Shown here one piece after another: positions 19,136 to 28,446 of a stretch of DNA of 64,000 nt. Position 1 is the stretch's first letter, and each line of letters opens with the position of its first letter. The position numbers were made by a program, and so were the translations under genes. The notes under the pieces were generated by a model. The model was not told the origin of the DNA. It saw nothing but the letters and a program-made list of their open reading frames with translations, and made no database searches. Source of the stretch: Bacteroidota bacterium (GTDB lineage Bacteria > Bacteroidota > Rhodothermia > Rhodothermales > UBA10348); NCBI GenBank assembly GCA_029262835.1, contig JAJCYQ010000060.1, positions 1 to 64,000 on the forward strand. Reading direction: 5' to 3'.

Positions 19136-19912
19136 TCAAGCCGGGACACCTGGCGAGATGGCGTCGTAAAGCGCTATGGCCTGATCGCGCTGGGTCTCGA
19201 TGTCGTCAGAGAAGACCGGGTGCTCTTCAGCGTGATCACCGATTTCTGCCGGAAAAATAACGCCATCAGCAAAGTGCATACCGACCCGGTTCGGGCTCAT
19301 GCCCTTTAGATCCTGTTTTGATGCAAGCCTGAGCGAGACGATATCTTCGGCAGACATGGCGTCTTCAAATTCAACGATCTGCGGCGTGTAGGCAATCTTG
19401 GCATCGCTGAAAAGCGGATCATCTGCGAACTCGGTGCGAAGGACATACGGGACGTATCCGCTCATCCAACCGAAGGCGTGTACCAGGTCGGGTTGCCAAC
19501 CCAGGTTCCGGATGGTACGGATTACGCTGCGGGAAAAGAAGGCGGCCCGCTCAAGGTTGTCGGAAAAAATTTTGCCTGATCGGTCCGCAAAGACACCCTT
19601 ACGCTTGAAATAGTGCACGTTGTCCATGAAATAGACCTGGAGACGGATGCCAGGAATGGAAGCCACCTTCACTCGGAGGGTTTCGGTGCGGTCACCGAGT
19701 GTGATTTCGCTACCCGAAAGGCGTATCACCTCATGAAGCCGATTTCTGCGTTCACTGACCGTGGCATAGCGGGGCATCATAATCCGCGTTTCGTATTCTC
19801 CCGTTTCGTGCAGGGCTTCCGGAAGGTTCCTTGCCAGTCGGGCGATGTACGACGTATCGGAAAATGGCGCCACTTCTCCGGAAATGATCAGAATCCTCTT
19901 CGGGTTTGCCAT
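19136..19912 (-). CDS. Short glycogen/starch synthase (GT5 N-terminal domain only)
   Basis: Protein of 258 residues covering only the N-terminal Rossmann-like domain of glycogen synthase: ILIISGEVAPF at the start, then MMPRYATV, VYFMDNVHYFKRKGVF and PDLVHAFGWMSGYVPYVL. Full GT5 synthases are about 480 residues; the C-terminal ADP-glucose-binding domain is missing, and the KxGGL donor motif after the first strand is replaced by SDTSYIARL. Short versions of this kind are normal in Bacteroidota. It may bind glucan or be an accessory factor rather than an active synthase. glgC lies 4 kb away. Confidence 0.8.
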   Translation of the reverse strand: MANPKRILIISGEVAPFSDTSYIARLARNLPEALHETGEYETRIMMPRYATVSERRNRLHEVIRLSGSEITLGDRTETLRVKVASIPGIRLQVYFMDNVHYFKRKGVFADRSGKIFSDNLERAAFFSRSVIRTIRNLGWQPDLVHAFGWMSGYVPYVLRTEFADDPLFSDAKIAYTPQIVEFEDAMSAEDIVSLRLASKQDLKGMSPNRVGMHFADGVIFPAEIGDHAEEHPVFSDDIETQRDQAIALYDAISPGVPA

Positions 19913-19942
19913 ACCTGCTTCATTTGGTGTTAAAGAGCCTTG

Positions 19943-19971
19943 AAAATACGGAATAGCGAATGTTTTTACAA
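19943..19971 (-). promoter_or_regulatory. Candidate sigma-70-type promoter for the glycogen synthase run
   Basis: On the minus strand TTGTAA (19966-19971) is separated by 17 bases from TATTTT (19943-19948), about 30 bases upstream of the ATG at 19912. Matches are four of six in each box, so support is moderate. Confidence 0.35.
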
Positions 19972-20031
19972 GATTAACGAAGCGCTTCCGGCGCCGGGAT
20001 AGAAACGGAATAGTGCGAGTACAAGGGCACC

Positions 20032-20487
20032 ATGGATAAACACCCGGTCATACTCTTCGATGGTGTGTGCAACCTTTGCAATGCCAGTGTCAACTTCGTG
20101 ATTGACAGAGATCAGGAGGCTGTCTTCCGCTTCGGTGCTCTCCAGTCAGAGGCTGGAGCCAGGCTATTGTCTACACACGGGTTGGACGCGGACCACCTGG
20201 ACAGCATTGTGCTGATTGAGGATGGGTCTGTCTACGATGCGTCCGACGCGGCGCTTCGTATAGCCCGACGGCTTGGGGGGGGCATCGGACTTCTGTGGAT
20301 ATTCCGGATTATTCCGAAACGACTTCGTGATTCTGTCTACAACTGGATAGCGCGCAATCGGTACCAGTGGTTCGGAAAGCAGGACAGTTGCCGCATGCCC
20401 ACGCCGGACCTTGCCTCCCGGTTCATCAGCGGGCGCCCGGATCCTACTGTCCCGACTCCTGGAGCAGTTCAAAGTAGCGGCGAATGA
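20032..20487 (+). CDS. DCC family thiol-disulfide-type protein (DUF393)
   Basis: Protein of 151 residues of the DCC/DUF393 family, named for the DxxCxxC motif seen here as FDGVCNLCN near residue 10. Other family marks are FVIDRD, FRFGALQSEAG and the segment around RIIPKRLRDSVYNWIARNRY with the downstream Cys (DSC). It is predicted to adopt a thioredoxin-like fold and perhaps act in redox chemistry; no substrate is known. It converges on the DUF4175 gene with a 44-base overlap of the two coding ends. Confidence 0.88.
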   Translation: MDKHPVILFDGVCNLCNASVNFVIDRDQEAVFRFGALQSEAGARLLSTHGLDADHLDSIVLIEDGSVYDASDAALRIARRLGGGIGLLWIFRIIPKRLRDSVYNWIARNRYQWFGKQDSCRMPTPDLASRFISGRPDPTVPTPGAVQSSGE

Positions 20488-23400
20488 GCTGCTGGTAATC
20501 GTCGGCGTAGCCGGATTCAAGCGCCCGGATGAGGTCGCGGCGCAGGCGCTCGGCCTGTTCCGTCGGTGTTAGTTCCGCCGGACTGTCACGGAGGATGTCG
20601 TCCGCCGATCGTCCCTCGCGCTTGTTTTCACGCCCGCGCTCCTGAAGAGATTGTGACGCCTGGAGCAGTCGGGTCAGGATTTCATTCTGGCGTTCAATGG
20701 TCCTACGGTTGGCCCGGTTCTCCGACATTTCCTGTATGGATTCCTGCATCTGCTCTGCAATGCGATTGAGATCCCCGAGGGCCTTGTTGCGGAGTTCCCG
20801 GTTCCGGCTGAGTTGTCGGAGCTGCTGACGCATCTGTTCCTGCTGGGCACCCAGTTGCCGCAGGCGCTCCGTCATGTCCTGTGTGAGGCGGTTCCCCTGC
20901 ATGTCGTTGAGCAACTGCTGAACCTGTTCGTTGAGCTGCTGCTGCTGCTGCCCCATATTCTGGAGCTGTTCCATCATCTGCTCCATGGACATGTTGCCCT
21001 GGCCTGCACCCGACGCGTTGTTCATCTGGTTGAGCAGATCACTGAGCAGAAGCGCAAGCTCATTGAGGTGTGACATGGCGCCCTGCTGGCCCGTCGTCGC
21101 CCGTCGGGCCGTCCGTTCGCTCAGCGCGTCGGTGGACTCACCCATGAGGCGAAGTGCATTGCCGGTTTCCTCCTGTATAACGCGGGACATCTGGGGAATT
21201 TCACGTGAGAGCCGTTGCAACGTATCGGCTACGACGCTGAGGCCGTCACTGAGTTGCGCCTGGTCCCTCGCAGCCTCTCTCAGCCGGGGAGAGTCGATGG
21301 CAAAGCCGTCCACGTCCTGTCTGAGAGCCTCCTGGTCACGCGACAGCGTGAGCACGTCTTCCAGTACCGAACGCACTCCGGCCAGGTTGATCTGCTGCTG
21401 CTGACCTGCTGTGTTCATCTGCAGTTGTGACAGGTCCCCGGACAGTTCCTGCAGCTGCTGCGACATGTCCTGCTGTTGCTGCTGAGCCTTCTGTTGATCT
21501 CCGGATCGCATTTCATCAGCATTCTCCCGCATCTTCTCGGGCATTTTCCGGTCCTGCGTGTCCTCAACCAGATCCTGCATTTCCTGCTTCGGCTGGCTAC
21601 GCAATTCCTCCATGCGCTCCTGGATCTCTTCCAGCTTCTTCTGCAGGTTTTCCATTTCCTCAGCGGCCTCTTCCTGCTGCTCAGCAATCTGTTCCGCCTT
21701 GTCCGCCCGCTCCTCGGCGGCCTCCTCAGAGGGCAACCGCTCCGTCTCCTCAGCAAGCTGCTCCTCGGTTTGAGCCAGATCATCGGCCCGTTTCTGGACC
21801 TCTTCCATATCCTGCTGCACACGGAAGTTCTTGAAGAGCTCGATTGTCCGCTCCAGACGCTGCTGGTACTGGTTTTCGGAGAACTCGAAATTTTCCAGAG
21901 CCTCCTGCATCTGGTTCGGGTTCATTTGTTTCAGGGACTCCTCGAGGTCGCGGAGCGACTCCATGAGTTCAGGCGAACGCACTTCTTCGACAACTTCCTG
22001 CAGCTCTTCGAATGACTTCAGGGTTTCATCCGATACGAGATCTTCGCTGGCCATGTCATCGGCCATTTCCTGCATTTTCTCAGCGACGTCATCAATGGCC
22101 TCCTCCATCTCGCGCTGTTGCTCCTGCAATTTCTCGACAGCCCGCTCATCCTGGAAATCCGTGTCGGGGTCGCGGAGCAGCTCTTCGCGCAGCGCATCGA
22201 AATCCTCACGGGCCTTCCTGGCTCTTTCCATGAGTTCATCGAGACTGTCTTCTGCGTCGTCTTCCCTTGAGTCCAGGGATTCGTATTTCTCAGCCAGCGA
22301 CGGCACGCGCAGCCGGTGAACGCGGGACTGCGCTGCCTTGAAGCCGGATATGGCATCATTGTCTCTTATTTCGAGGTAGTATTCCAGCACGTCTCCAGGA
22401 ACGAGATCCAATCCCGTAATCGCCGCAACGTCCCAGTCGTACGGAATTTCCTGATCCAATTGCAACGTGCTCTCGAGAGGTAGCATCGTCACCGAAAAGG
22501 AGTCGGAAACCTGTCCAAATCTGCTTTCTGCCAGGCGCGTGTGCAGTGCGAGGTCACGAAAACCGTAGTCGTCGGTAATTCCTACGAGCAGGAACGTCCG
22601 CAGGTCTCCAGGAAGATCAGACAGTGGTTCAGGCTCCAGAATGGTAATATCCGGCGCGAGATCCCGACTGGCAGAAATCCTGTACTCGATCGGGGCCGCG
22701 TTCGAGATACTGTCAGGGGAAATCAGTTCAGCGCGCCACGAATCGTTTCCCGTAATCGGAAAGGTGGCTGTAATCTCGGATCCGTCCACCTCTGCATTGA
22801 CCGAACGCCCGGAGTCGAACACAAGGCGAGCGCGATCGACCTCAGCACCTGCTGCCCGGATACGAACACTCACAAGCGTTCCCATGAGCGCTGACACATC
22901 GCCAACATTGTTGTCGAGCGAACGTCGAGGAAGCCGCGTATAGCGCGGGTAATCAAGTTCAATATTGAGTTGCGAGACCAGTGGCCGATTCAGGAGCGAA
23001 ACGGTATACCATGGACTCGACACACCCGATGCTACGACACGGTACCGGAAGTCACGTTTCACATCCATGATGGATGCGTGCCAGGAGCTGGGAGCCGGGG
23101 ATTCAGACATGTCGGACAGTTGGGCCTGGTTTTCGCCCGTTTGCATGGTCTCAAGCGCCGGGCGCGTGCCATCCGGCGCTCCGGCCAGGCGGGCATCTAT
23201 GTCAAGCGACGTGCCAGCCACAAGCTCGGTCGAGCCGGGCTCGACCTCAATGCGGAACGGCGCAGGCCGAGTGAACGTGGTGCCCGGCTGAACGAGGCGA
23301 CCTCCGGCATCGACAATCCAGCCCGGAGCGGCGAGAGCCACGACCAGAAGTACAACAATGGGCACCGAAAGCAGGCGTGCCGGCTTTGCGACGGCATTCC

Positions 23401-23860
23401 ACGGTGCCAGACGTGCCAGTGCCGTGTCGGGGACGGGGTTCGCGAGCCCAACGACAGCGCGCTCAATAACGTCAGGTGGGGCATCTGAATGACGTCCCGA
23501 CAGGAGCTGCAAGAGATTGATGAGACGATCCGAAATGCTCTCATTCGCCCGACCAAGGAGCCGGGCCACGTCCTGGTCACTGAGGCCCGGTAACCATCCG
23601 AATGCCTGGAGCAGCGGGCGGACCACCCACCAGAGGATGGCTCCAACCAGGGCAGCGAGGAAGAGTAATGCCAGTGCGATTCGTACAGCTGGTGCCGTCC
23701 ATAGCCATGCCTCAATGGCGACGAGTAGCACCGCGAGAGACAGCACCAGCGCTAATGTCAGTAGGCCCCCTCTGGTCACGTTGACGGTAACCATTCTCCG
23801 TCGCGCCTGTGCCAGGCTCTTTCGGATGTTTTCTACGAGGTAACGTGACGGATTGCTCAT
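20444..23860 (-). CDS. DUF4175 family membrane protein with long coiled coil
   Basis: Large protein of 1138 residues. The ATG at 23860 removes an implausible Cys-rich extension. The N-terminus has two transmembrane helices (about 30-50 and 57-78), then a third near 170. Residues about 190-560 are a beta-rich extracytoplasmic region typical of DUF4175. From about 560 to the end the chain is almost entirely Glu/Gln/Arg/Leu-rich coiled coil with Gln runs. The family is characteristic of Bacteroidota and has no known function. The gene is divergent from glgC; a perfect palindrome lies just upstream of its start. Confidence 0.85.
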   Translation of the reverse strand: MSNPSRYLVENIRKSLAQARRRMVTVNVTRGGLLTLALVLSLAVLLVAIEAWLWTAPAVRIALALLFLAALVGAILWWVVRPLLQAFGWLPGLSDQDVARLLGRANESISDRLINLLQLLSGRHSDAPPDVIERAVVGLANPVPDTALARLAPWNAVAKPARLLSVPIVVLLVVALAAPGWIVDAGGRLVQPGTTFTRPAPFRIEVEPGSTELVAGTSLDIDARLAGAPDGTRPALETMQTGENQAQLSDMSESPAPSSWHASIMDVKRDFRYRVVASGVSSPWYTVSLLNRPLVSQLNIELDYPRYTRLPRRSLDNNVGDVSALMGTLVSVRIRAAGAEVDRARLVFDSGRSVNAEVDGSEITATFPITGNDSWRAELISPDSISNAAPIEYRISASRDLAPDITILEPEPLSDLPGDLRTFLLVGITDDYGFRDLALHTRLAESRFGQVSDSFSVTMLPLESTLQLDQEIPYDWDVAAITGLDLVPGDVLEYYLEIRDNDAISGFKAAQSRVHRLRVPSLAEKYESLDSREDDAEDSLDELMERARKAREDFDALREELLRDPDTDFQDERAVEKLQEQQREMEEAIDDVAEKMQEMADDMASEDLVSDETLKSFEELQEVVEEVRSPELMESLRDLEESLKQMNPNQMQEALENFEFSENQYQQRLERTIELFKNFRVQQDMEEVQKRADDLAQTEEQLAEETERLPSEEAAEERADKAEQIAEQQEEAAEEMENLQKKLEEIQERMEELRSQPKQEMQDLVEDTQDRKMPEKMRENADEMRSGDQQKAQQQQQDMSQQLQELSGDLSQLQMNTAGQQQQINLAGVRSVLEDVLTLSRDQEALRQDVDGFAIDSPRLREAARDQAQLSDGLSVVADTLQRLSREIPQMSRVIQEETGNALRLMGESTDALSERTARRATTGQQGAMSHLNELALLLSDLLNQMNNASGAGQGNMSMEQMMEQLQNMGQQQQQLNEQVQQLLNDMQGNRLTQDMTERLRQLGAQQEQMRQQLRQLSRNRELRNKALGDLNRIAEQMQESIQEMSENRANRRTIERQNEILTRLLQASQSLQERGRENKREGRSADDILRDSPAELTPTEQAERLRRDLIRALESGYADDYQQLIRRYFELLQESGQ

Positions 23861-23865
23861 GGAAA

Positions 23866-23877
23866 CGGTGTACACCG
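23866..23877. promoter_or_regulatory. Candidate operator palindrome between DUF4175 and glgC
   Basis: The perfect 12-base palindrome CGGTGTACACCG lies in the divergent intergenic region, five bases upstream of the DUF4175 ATG and about 80 bases upstream of glgC. The same core with flank, AACGGTGTACACC, occurs once more in the divergent pyrF/acyl-CoA dehydrogenase intergenic region. A regulator binding site is inferred only from this recurrence. Confidence 0.35.
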
Positions 23878-23958
23878 CGTCCAATCGTCGTGTTTCATGG
23901 TCCGATAATTTGCGCTGTCCGACCGGGAGCAGTAGGTTCAGGCAAAACCTGGAGGAAC

Positions 23959-25239
23959 ATGTCCTACAATCCAAAAAAAACGATAGCCATGGTGCTCGGT
24001 GGGGGAGCCGGCACCCGGCTTTTTCCACTAACACACCGGCGATCCAAACCGGCCGTACCACTTGCTGGAAAATATCGTCTCATTGACATTCCTGTATCGA
24101 ATTGCATCAACTCGGATATCAACAAGATTTTCGTACTGACGCAATACAACTCAGCCAGTCTGAACAGGCACCTCACCCAGACATACCGTTTCGACGCCTT
24201 TCGGGACGGGTTTGTGAACATCCTGGCGGCCGAGCAGACCCCTGAATCCAAAGAATGGTTCCAGGGTACGGCCGATGCCGTCCGGCAGAGCATGAAGCAC
24301 CTGGAATCGTATACCTACGACCATATACTGATCCTGTCGGGAGATCAACTGTATTCGATGGACTACAGGCATATGCTCAATGCTCATGTGGACAAGAAAG
24401 CGGACATCAGTATCGCGACCATCCCGGTGCACGCCGACCATGCCCCGGGATTCGGTATCCTGAAGGCCGATGACGATGAGCGGATTACCCACTTTCACGA
24501 AAAGCCAGCGGCCGATGAACTGGCCGGGAAGGAGAGCCGCGTCAGTCCGGAAATGGAGGCGGCGGGACGCACATTCCTGGCATCCATGGGAATCTACGTG
24601 TTCTCACGCGGGGTGCTGCTTGATCTTCTGGATGCATCGCCCAGCGCCCATGATTTCGGTAAGGAAATCATTCCTGATGCCATTTCGGTCAGACAGGTCG
24701 TGTCCTATCCTTTCGAAGGGTACTGGAGCGACATTGGAACCATCCGCTCGTTCTTCGAGGCCAACCTGATGCTGGCACGCAGCAAACCGGAATTCGACAT
24801 GTACAATCCAGACATGCCTCTCTACACGAATGCGCGCATGCTGCCTCCGGCAAAAATCCAGAACTCCTTCGTCGAGAACTCACTCATTGCTGAGGCGTCG
24901 GTCGTACTGAACGCGAAAATTTCCAATTGTATGATCGGGCTGAGGTCCTTCGTCGGCAACAATGTGTCCCTTACAAACACGGTTATGCTGGGCTCAGACT
25001 ACTATCACTGGCAGGATGCGTCGCATCGATCATCAAAAAAGGGACCAGATAAACCGGGGATTGGAGACGATACAGTAATAGAAGGGGCCATCATTGACAG
25101 GAACGCCTGCATTGGAAAGCGATGTGTTATCCGCAACAGCGAGGGACGTGAGACGGTCGATGCCGAGAATTATTTCATCCGGGAAGGCATAATCGTGATT
25201 CCCAAAAACGCGCACATTCCGGACGGCACGATAATCTGA
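23959..25239 (+). CDS. glgC: Glucose-1-phosphate adenylyltransferase
   Basis: Makes ADP-glucose from glucose 1-phosphate and ATP, the committed step of bacterial glycogen synthesis; cytoplasmic, 426 residues (normal length). The N-terminal nucleotidyltransferase domain has MVLGGGAGTRLFPLT, KPAVPLAGKYRLIDI and the FQGTADAVRQ loop; the FEGYWSDIGT motif follows; the C-terminal part is a left-handed beta-helix. The ATG at 23959 is preceded by GGAGGA. The stop overlaps the TonB-dependent receptor start by one base. Together with the short synthase and the GH13 enzyme it indicates glycogen-type storage metabolism. Confidence 0.97.
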   Translation: MSYNPKKTIAMVLGGGAGTRLFPLTHRRSKPAVPLAGKYRLIDIPVSNCINSDINKIFVLTQYNSASLNRHLTQTYRFDAFRDGFVNILAAEQTPESKEWFQGTADAVRQSMKHLESYTYDHILILSGDQLYSMDYRHMLNAHVDKKADISIATIPVHADHAPGFGILKADDDERITHFHEKPAADELAGKESRVSPEMEAAGRTFLASMGIYVFSRGVLLDLLDASPSAHDFGKEIIPDAISVRQVVSYPFEGYWSDIGTIRSFFEANLMLARSKPEFDMYNPDMPLYTNARMLPPAKIQNSFVENSLIAEASVVLNAKISNCMIGLRSFVGNNVSLTNTVMLGSDYYHWQDASHRSSKKGPDKPGIGDDTVIEGAIIDRNACIGKRCVIRNSEGRETVDAENYFIREGIIVIPKNAHIPDGTII

Positions 25240-27242
25240 TGATGACAGCCGTCCGTCCCTGCGTACGATGGCTTCTGGTGATCCTCCTGTGCAGTACTGC
25301 TGAGTCCGCGGCACAGGAACACACAGCGGGCGAAGACTCACTGCGTACATGGTCCCTGGAAGAGATAATCATCGGATCTACGGCACTGGAGTCCGAGCGG
25401 AGAGGGGCGGGCCTTCGCGTGCAACGGATACAACTGGCAGATGTCGCGGCAATGAATGCCGCCGTTGTACCCGATGTGCTGCGTACCGTATCGGGACTTC
25501 ACGTGCAGACGAACTCGCGTGGGGAAACCCTGGCTTACATGCGGGGTGCCGGTGAGCGCCAGACTGAATATCTCCTCAATGGCGTTCCGTTGAACATCCC
25601 GTGGGATAACAGATTCGATCTCGGGGCGCTTCCTGCGGCCCTCATCGGATCAGTGGCAGCTGTTCGTAGTGCGGCTGGGCCTCGGCTTGGCGTGGGCGGG
25701 GCAGGGGGAGTGCTCCTTCTCACTACCAGGGCACCAACCCAGTCGGGGTCCCTGCTGGAGTTGTCCGGCAAAGGAGGCAGCGGTGGGCTGTGGCAGCAAG
25801 ATGTTCTCTGGAGCCGTAATACTGGGAACCGATCGATTCTATTTACTGGCAGCTATGTAACCAGAAAAGGCATACCAACGCCGGCAGCTGCAGATGTGCC
25901 TCTTGACGGCGACCGTGACCTTCGGCTCAATTCCGACAGAACATCCGGGTCCGGATTCCTGAGCTGGCAGGAAGGCCGGACGACCCTCATGGCACTCCAC
26001 GCTGAATCTGAAGCTGGCGTCGCTCCCGAGGGACATCTCACGACGGTGAGCGATCCGCCGCGGCGCTGGAAGTATCCCGTGTGGAGAAACTCCATTGTGT
26101 CAATTGGGCGGCAGTGGGCTCCCTGGGTAAAGAATGTATTCTGGCTGTCCAGATTCGAACAGCACATTGATGAGTATCCAGACCTTTCGTTCCGTCGGCC
26201 GGAGACGAGGCAGGAAGACCTGGATGTGACCATGGGCGCACGTCTTCTGACAGAAGGCCGGTGGGGAGGATTCGATGTAGCCGCGACGGCGCAGCTCATG
26301 ACGAGCCGGCACGAAAAAACGGAGTCGACCCTGCAGCCCGAGCCTCGGACCACGGCGCCGGAGCAGTTCAGGGAGCACAACGGCGTACTGGGTGTGGATG
26401 CTGCTGGTCCACTCTCAGGCTCCATTCATTTGTTATCGGGGGCCTCTCTGGAATGGAAGTCCATGCCAGAGACGGGCTTGAAGCCCGGTGTGGATGGGTT
26501 TCAGGCAGGAACTGGATATGTGTCACTGCAGCACCCGCTTGGGAGCACATGGACAGTAGGGGTAACTTCGGCTCGAGAGGTTCGAATGCCCACCATGCGC
26601 GAGCTTTTTGATGGAGCCCTGGACCGATTTTTATTGAATGCAGAACTTGAACCGGAAGTAACGCATGTCATGGAGGCTGCGACACGTGGACAGGTGCGCC
26701 ATGTAGACGTTGGCCTGACGGTGTTCCGAAATCGAACCTTCAATACGATAGACCAGGAAAACGTGGTCGTTGACGGCGTGCGAAAGCGCCGTCGGATAAA
26801 CCTGCAGGGCTCACGGTTGTGGGGTGTTGAGCTCACCACAGCGGCGCAGTGGCCCTCATTGGGGCTGCAGTTGCGTGGTCATGGCACGTGGATGCGTCCT
26901 GTTGAACTGTCGCCCGACGGCGAGGACCATCTTGCGGAACGACCAGAGATCCTTTCACAGGTTGCGATCCGGAAAGCACTGGGCCCCGGATTCCACCTCG
27001 GGCTTCGTGTCGACTATACAGGGCGGGCCTGGGCGCGAACCGGTTCAAGTGAGTTCGTGGCGCTGCCCACCGCGTGGCGCGTGCATCCAGATATTACATA
27101 CCGGCGCTTTCTGCCGGACCGTTCCTGGTTCCTGGAGGTGGCTGCGGGGGCGAATAACGTGTTCGACGCGGTACTACTGCCTCAGCTCGGCCTGCCCGCA
27201 GCCGGGCAGTCATTCTTCCTGCGGGCATCCTTTACGCGGTAA
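25239..27242 (+). CDS. TonB-dependent receptor
   Basis: Outer membrane receptor of 667 residues for TonB-energised uptake of an unknown ligand (siderophore, cobalamin or similar). A signal peptide (about 1-25, ending SAAQ) is followed by a plug domain (about 45-165: VPDVLRTVSGLHVQ, AYMRGAGERQTEYLLNGVPL, GGAGGVLLLTTR) and a 22-strand-type barrel ending in FFLRASFTR. No SusD partner is adjacent, so it is not a SusCD glycan system. Tandem ATGs at 25239 and 25242 are both possible starts. Its 3-prime end overlaps the opposing ABM-fold gene by 11 bases. Confidence 0.93.
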   Translation: MMTAVRPCVRWLLVILLCSTAESAAQEHTAGEDSLRTWSLEEIIIGSTALESERRGAGLRVQRIQLADVAAMNAAVVPDVLRTVSGLHVQTNSRGETLAYMRGAGERQTEYLLNGVPLNIPWDNRFDLGALPAALIGSVAAVRSAAGPRLGVGGAGGVLLLTTRAPTQSGSLLELSGKGGSGGLWQQDVLWSRNTGNRSILFTGSYVTRKGIPTPAAADVPLDGDRDLRLNSDRTSGSGFLSWQEGRTTLMALHAESEAGVAPEGHLTTVSDPPRRWKYPVWRNSIVSIGRQWAPWVKNVFWLSRFEQHIDEYPDLSFRRPETRQEDLDVTMGARLLTEGRWGGFDVAATAQLMTSRHEKTESTLQPEPRTTAPEQFREHNGVLGVDAAGPLSGSIHLLSGASLEWKSMPETGLKPGVDGFQAGTGYVSLQHPLGSTWTVGVTSAREVRMPTMRELFDGALDRFLLNAELEPEVTHVMEAATRGQVRHVDVGLTVFRNRTFNTIDQENVVVDGVRKRRRINLQGSRLWGVELTTAAQWPSLGLQLRGHGTWMRPVELSPDGEDHLAERPEILSQVAIRKALGPGFHLGLRVDYTGRAWARTGSSEFVALPTAWRVHPDITYRRFLPDRSWFLEVAAGANNVFDAVLLPQLGLPAAGQSFFLRASFTR

Positions 27243-27549
27243 CCTCAACGTGATAGCTGTGGGCGACCGGCTTTTCGAGGAAGAGGGCCCGCGTGCGTGA
27301 CCACGTGGAGCGGAAGAAATCGGATGAGCGGTACGCCTGGAGGGCGGCATCGGAGTCCCAGACAGAGAAGGTCGTGAATACGTTGGGTCGGTCGGCGTCG
27401 CGGAGCAGCGCGACTGAACGGCATCCGCTTACGGCTTCGATACGAGGCCGTGCGTTTTCGAAAAGCTGCAGGAAGGCATCAACGTGCTCGGGTTGGAAGG
27501 TCATCCGGACAATCCTGTACAGGACTGGTATGGAATCGGGTGCTGTCAT
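27232..27549 (-). CDS. ABM-fold (antibiotic biosynthesis monooxygenase-like) protein
   Basis: Cytoplasmic protein of 105 residues with the dimeric ferredoxin-like fold of the ABM/quinol monooxygenase superfamily. Visible features are the first strand VLYRIVRMTFQ, the helix with FLQLFENARPRIEAVSGC, and the segment FTTFSVWDSDAALQAYRSSDFF. It resembles short putative quinol- or haem-interacting monooxygenases, but no specific substrate can be deduced. The start overlaps pyrF by four bases (ATGA), so it is translated from the pyrF message. Confidence 0.82.
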   Translation of the reverse strand: MTAPDSIPVLYRIVRMTFQPEHVDAFLQLFENARPRIEAVSGCRSVALLRDADRPNVFTTFSVWDSDAALQAYRSSDFFRSTWSRTRALFLEKPVAHSYHVEVTA

Positions 27550-28364
27550 TCGATTGCGTATGGATTGAGTTCGGCAGCGAGCTCGCGGGCCGCGCGGCCC
27601 GCTGCCTCGGCGAAACCCTTGTTGGTCGACGCATAGAGGATGGACCGGCTGCTGTTTACGAGCAGGGGACCACCTGCGGCCGCGGCCATGACCTGCCGGG
27701 CATTTCCCCCTTGCGCACCGACTCCAGGGATGAGAAAAGGAACGTCCGGATGGAGTGCGCGCAGCCTCGCCATCGCCTCAAGGTCTGAGGCGCCGACAAC
27801 GAAGCCGGGTTCGCCCGGTTGCGTCTCAGCCCACGATGACGAGAGTCTTGCCACGCGTTCGTACAGGGGGGTGCCGCCGACGTCCAGGAGTTGCAGATCG
27901 TTTCCACCAGGGTTACTCGTACGAACGAGCACAAAGGCACAGGTCCCGCTGCGGGAAAGAAACGGCTCCACGGCATCGCGACCCATGTACGGTGCCACGG
28001 TGACAGCATCGAAGCCGAGATGGTCAAAAACGGAGCGTGCATAGAAGGAGGCCGAGTTGCCAATGTCGCCGCGTTTGGCATCGGCAATGGTGAGAGCGTA
28101 TTGGCGCGCTATCGGGACAAGTTCGCGAAGGAGGTGCATGCCATCGCTCCCGAGCGCCTCGAAGAAGGCAAAATTGAACTTGTATGCGGCCGCGACATCG
28201 GATGTGGCTTCAATGATGTCCGCGGTGAATCGGCGAACGGCGTCAATGGCAGAACTCCCGAGGTGGGGTGGAAGCCGGTCCACATCCGGGTCCAGGCCCA
28301 CGCACAGGCATGACTTCTTCTCGCGCTGTACGGTGGCCAGCCGTTTGGTAAAAGGGGTGTTCAC
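27546..28364 (-). CDS. pyrF: Orotidine 5'-phosphate decarboxylase (type 2)
   Basis: Last step of UMP synthesis: decarboxylation of OMP. The 272-residue length and the segments CLCVGLDPDVDRLP, KFNFAFFEALG and TVAPYMGRDAVEPF identify the longer type 2 subfamily found in Bacteroidota. Catalytic residues lie in IADAKRGDIGN with Asp95, Lys97 and Asp100. The phosphate-binding end VGAQGGN is present. It is transcribed leftward, with the ABM-like gene downstream, and is divergent from the acyl-CoA dehydrogenase gene. Confidence 0.96.
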   Translation of the reverse strand: MNTPFTKRLATVQREKKSCLCVGLDPDVDRLPPHLGSSAIDAVRRFTADIIEATSDVAAAYKFNFAFFEALGSDGMHLLRELVPIARQYALTIADAKRGDIGNSASFYARSVFDHLGFDAVTVAPYMGRDAVEPFLSRSGTCAFVLVRTSNPGGNDLQLLDVGGTPLYERVARLSSSWAETQPGEPGFVVGASDLEAMARLRALHPDVPFLIPGVGAQGGNARQVMAAAAGGPLLVNSSRSILYASTNKGFAEAAGRAARELAAELNPYAIE

Positions 28365-28446
28365 AAAGAATTAACGTCTGGGTTGCGGGCGCTCAAAATG
28401 GCTGGAATGGCTTGTCACAACGGAAAATAGGGGACACCAACTTAAC

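Noticed and set aside
20600-22200. Repetitive CTG/CTC-rich DNA that looks like a tandem repeat
   Set aside because: It is the codon-level reflection of the Gln/Glu/Leu-rich coiled coil of the DUF4175 protein; no exact repeat unit was seen.
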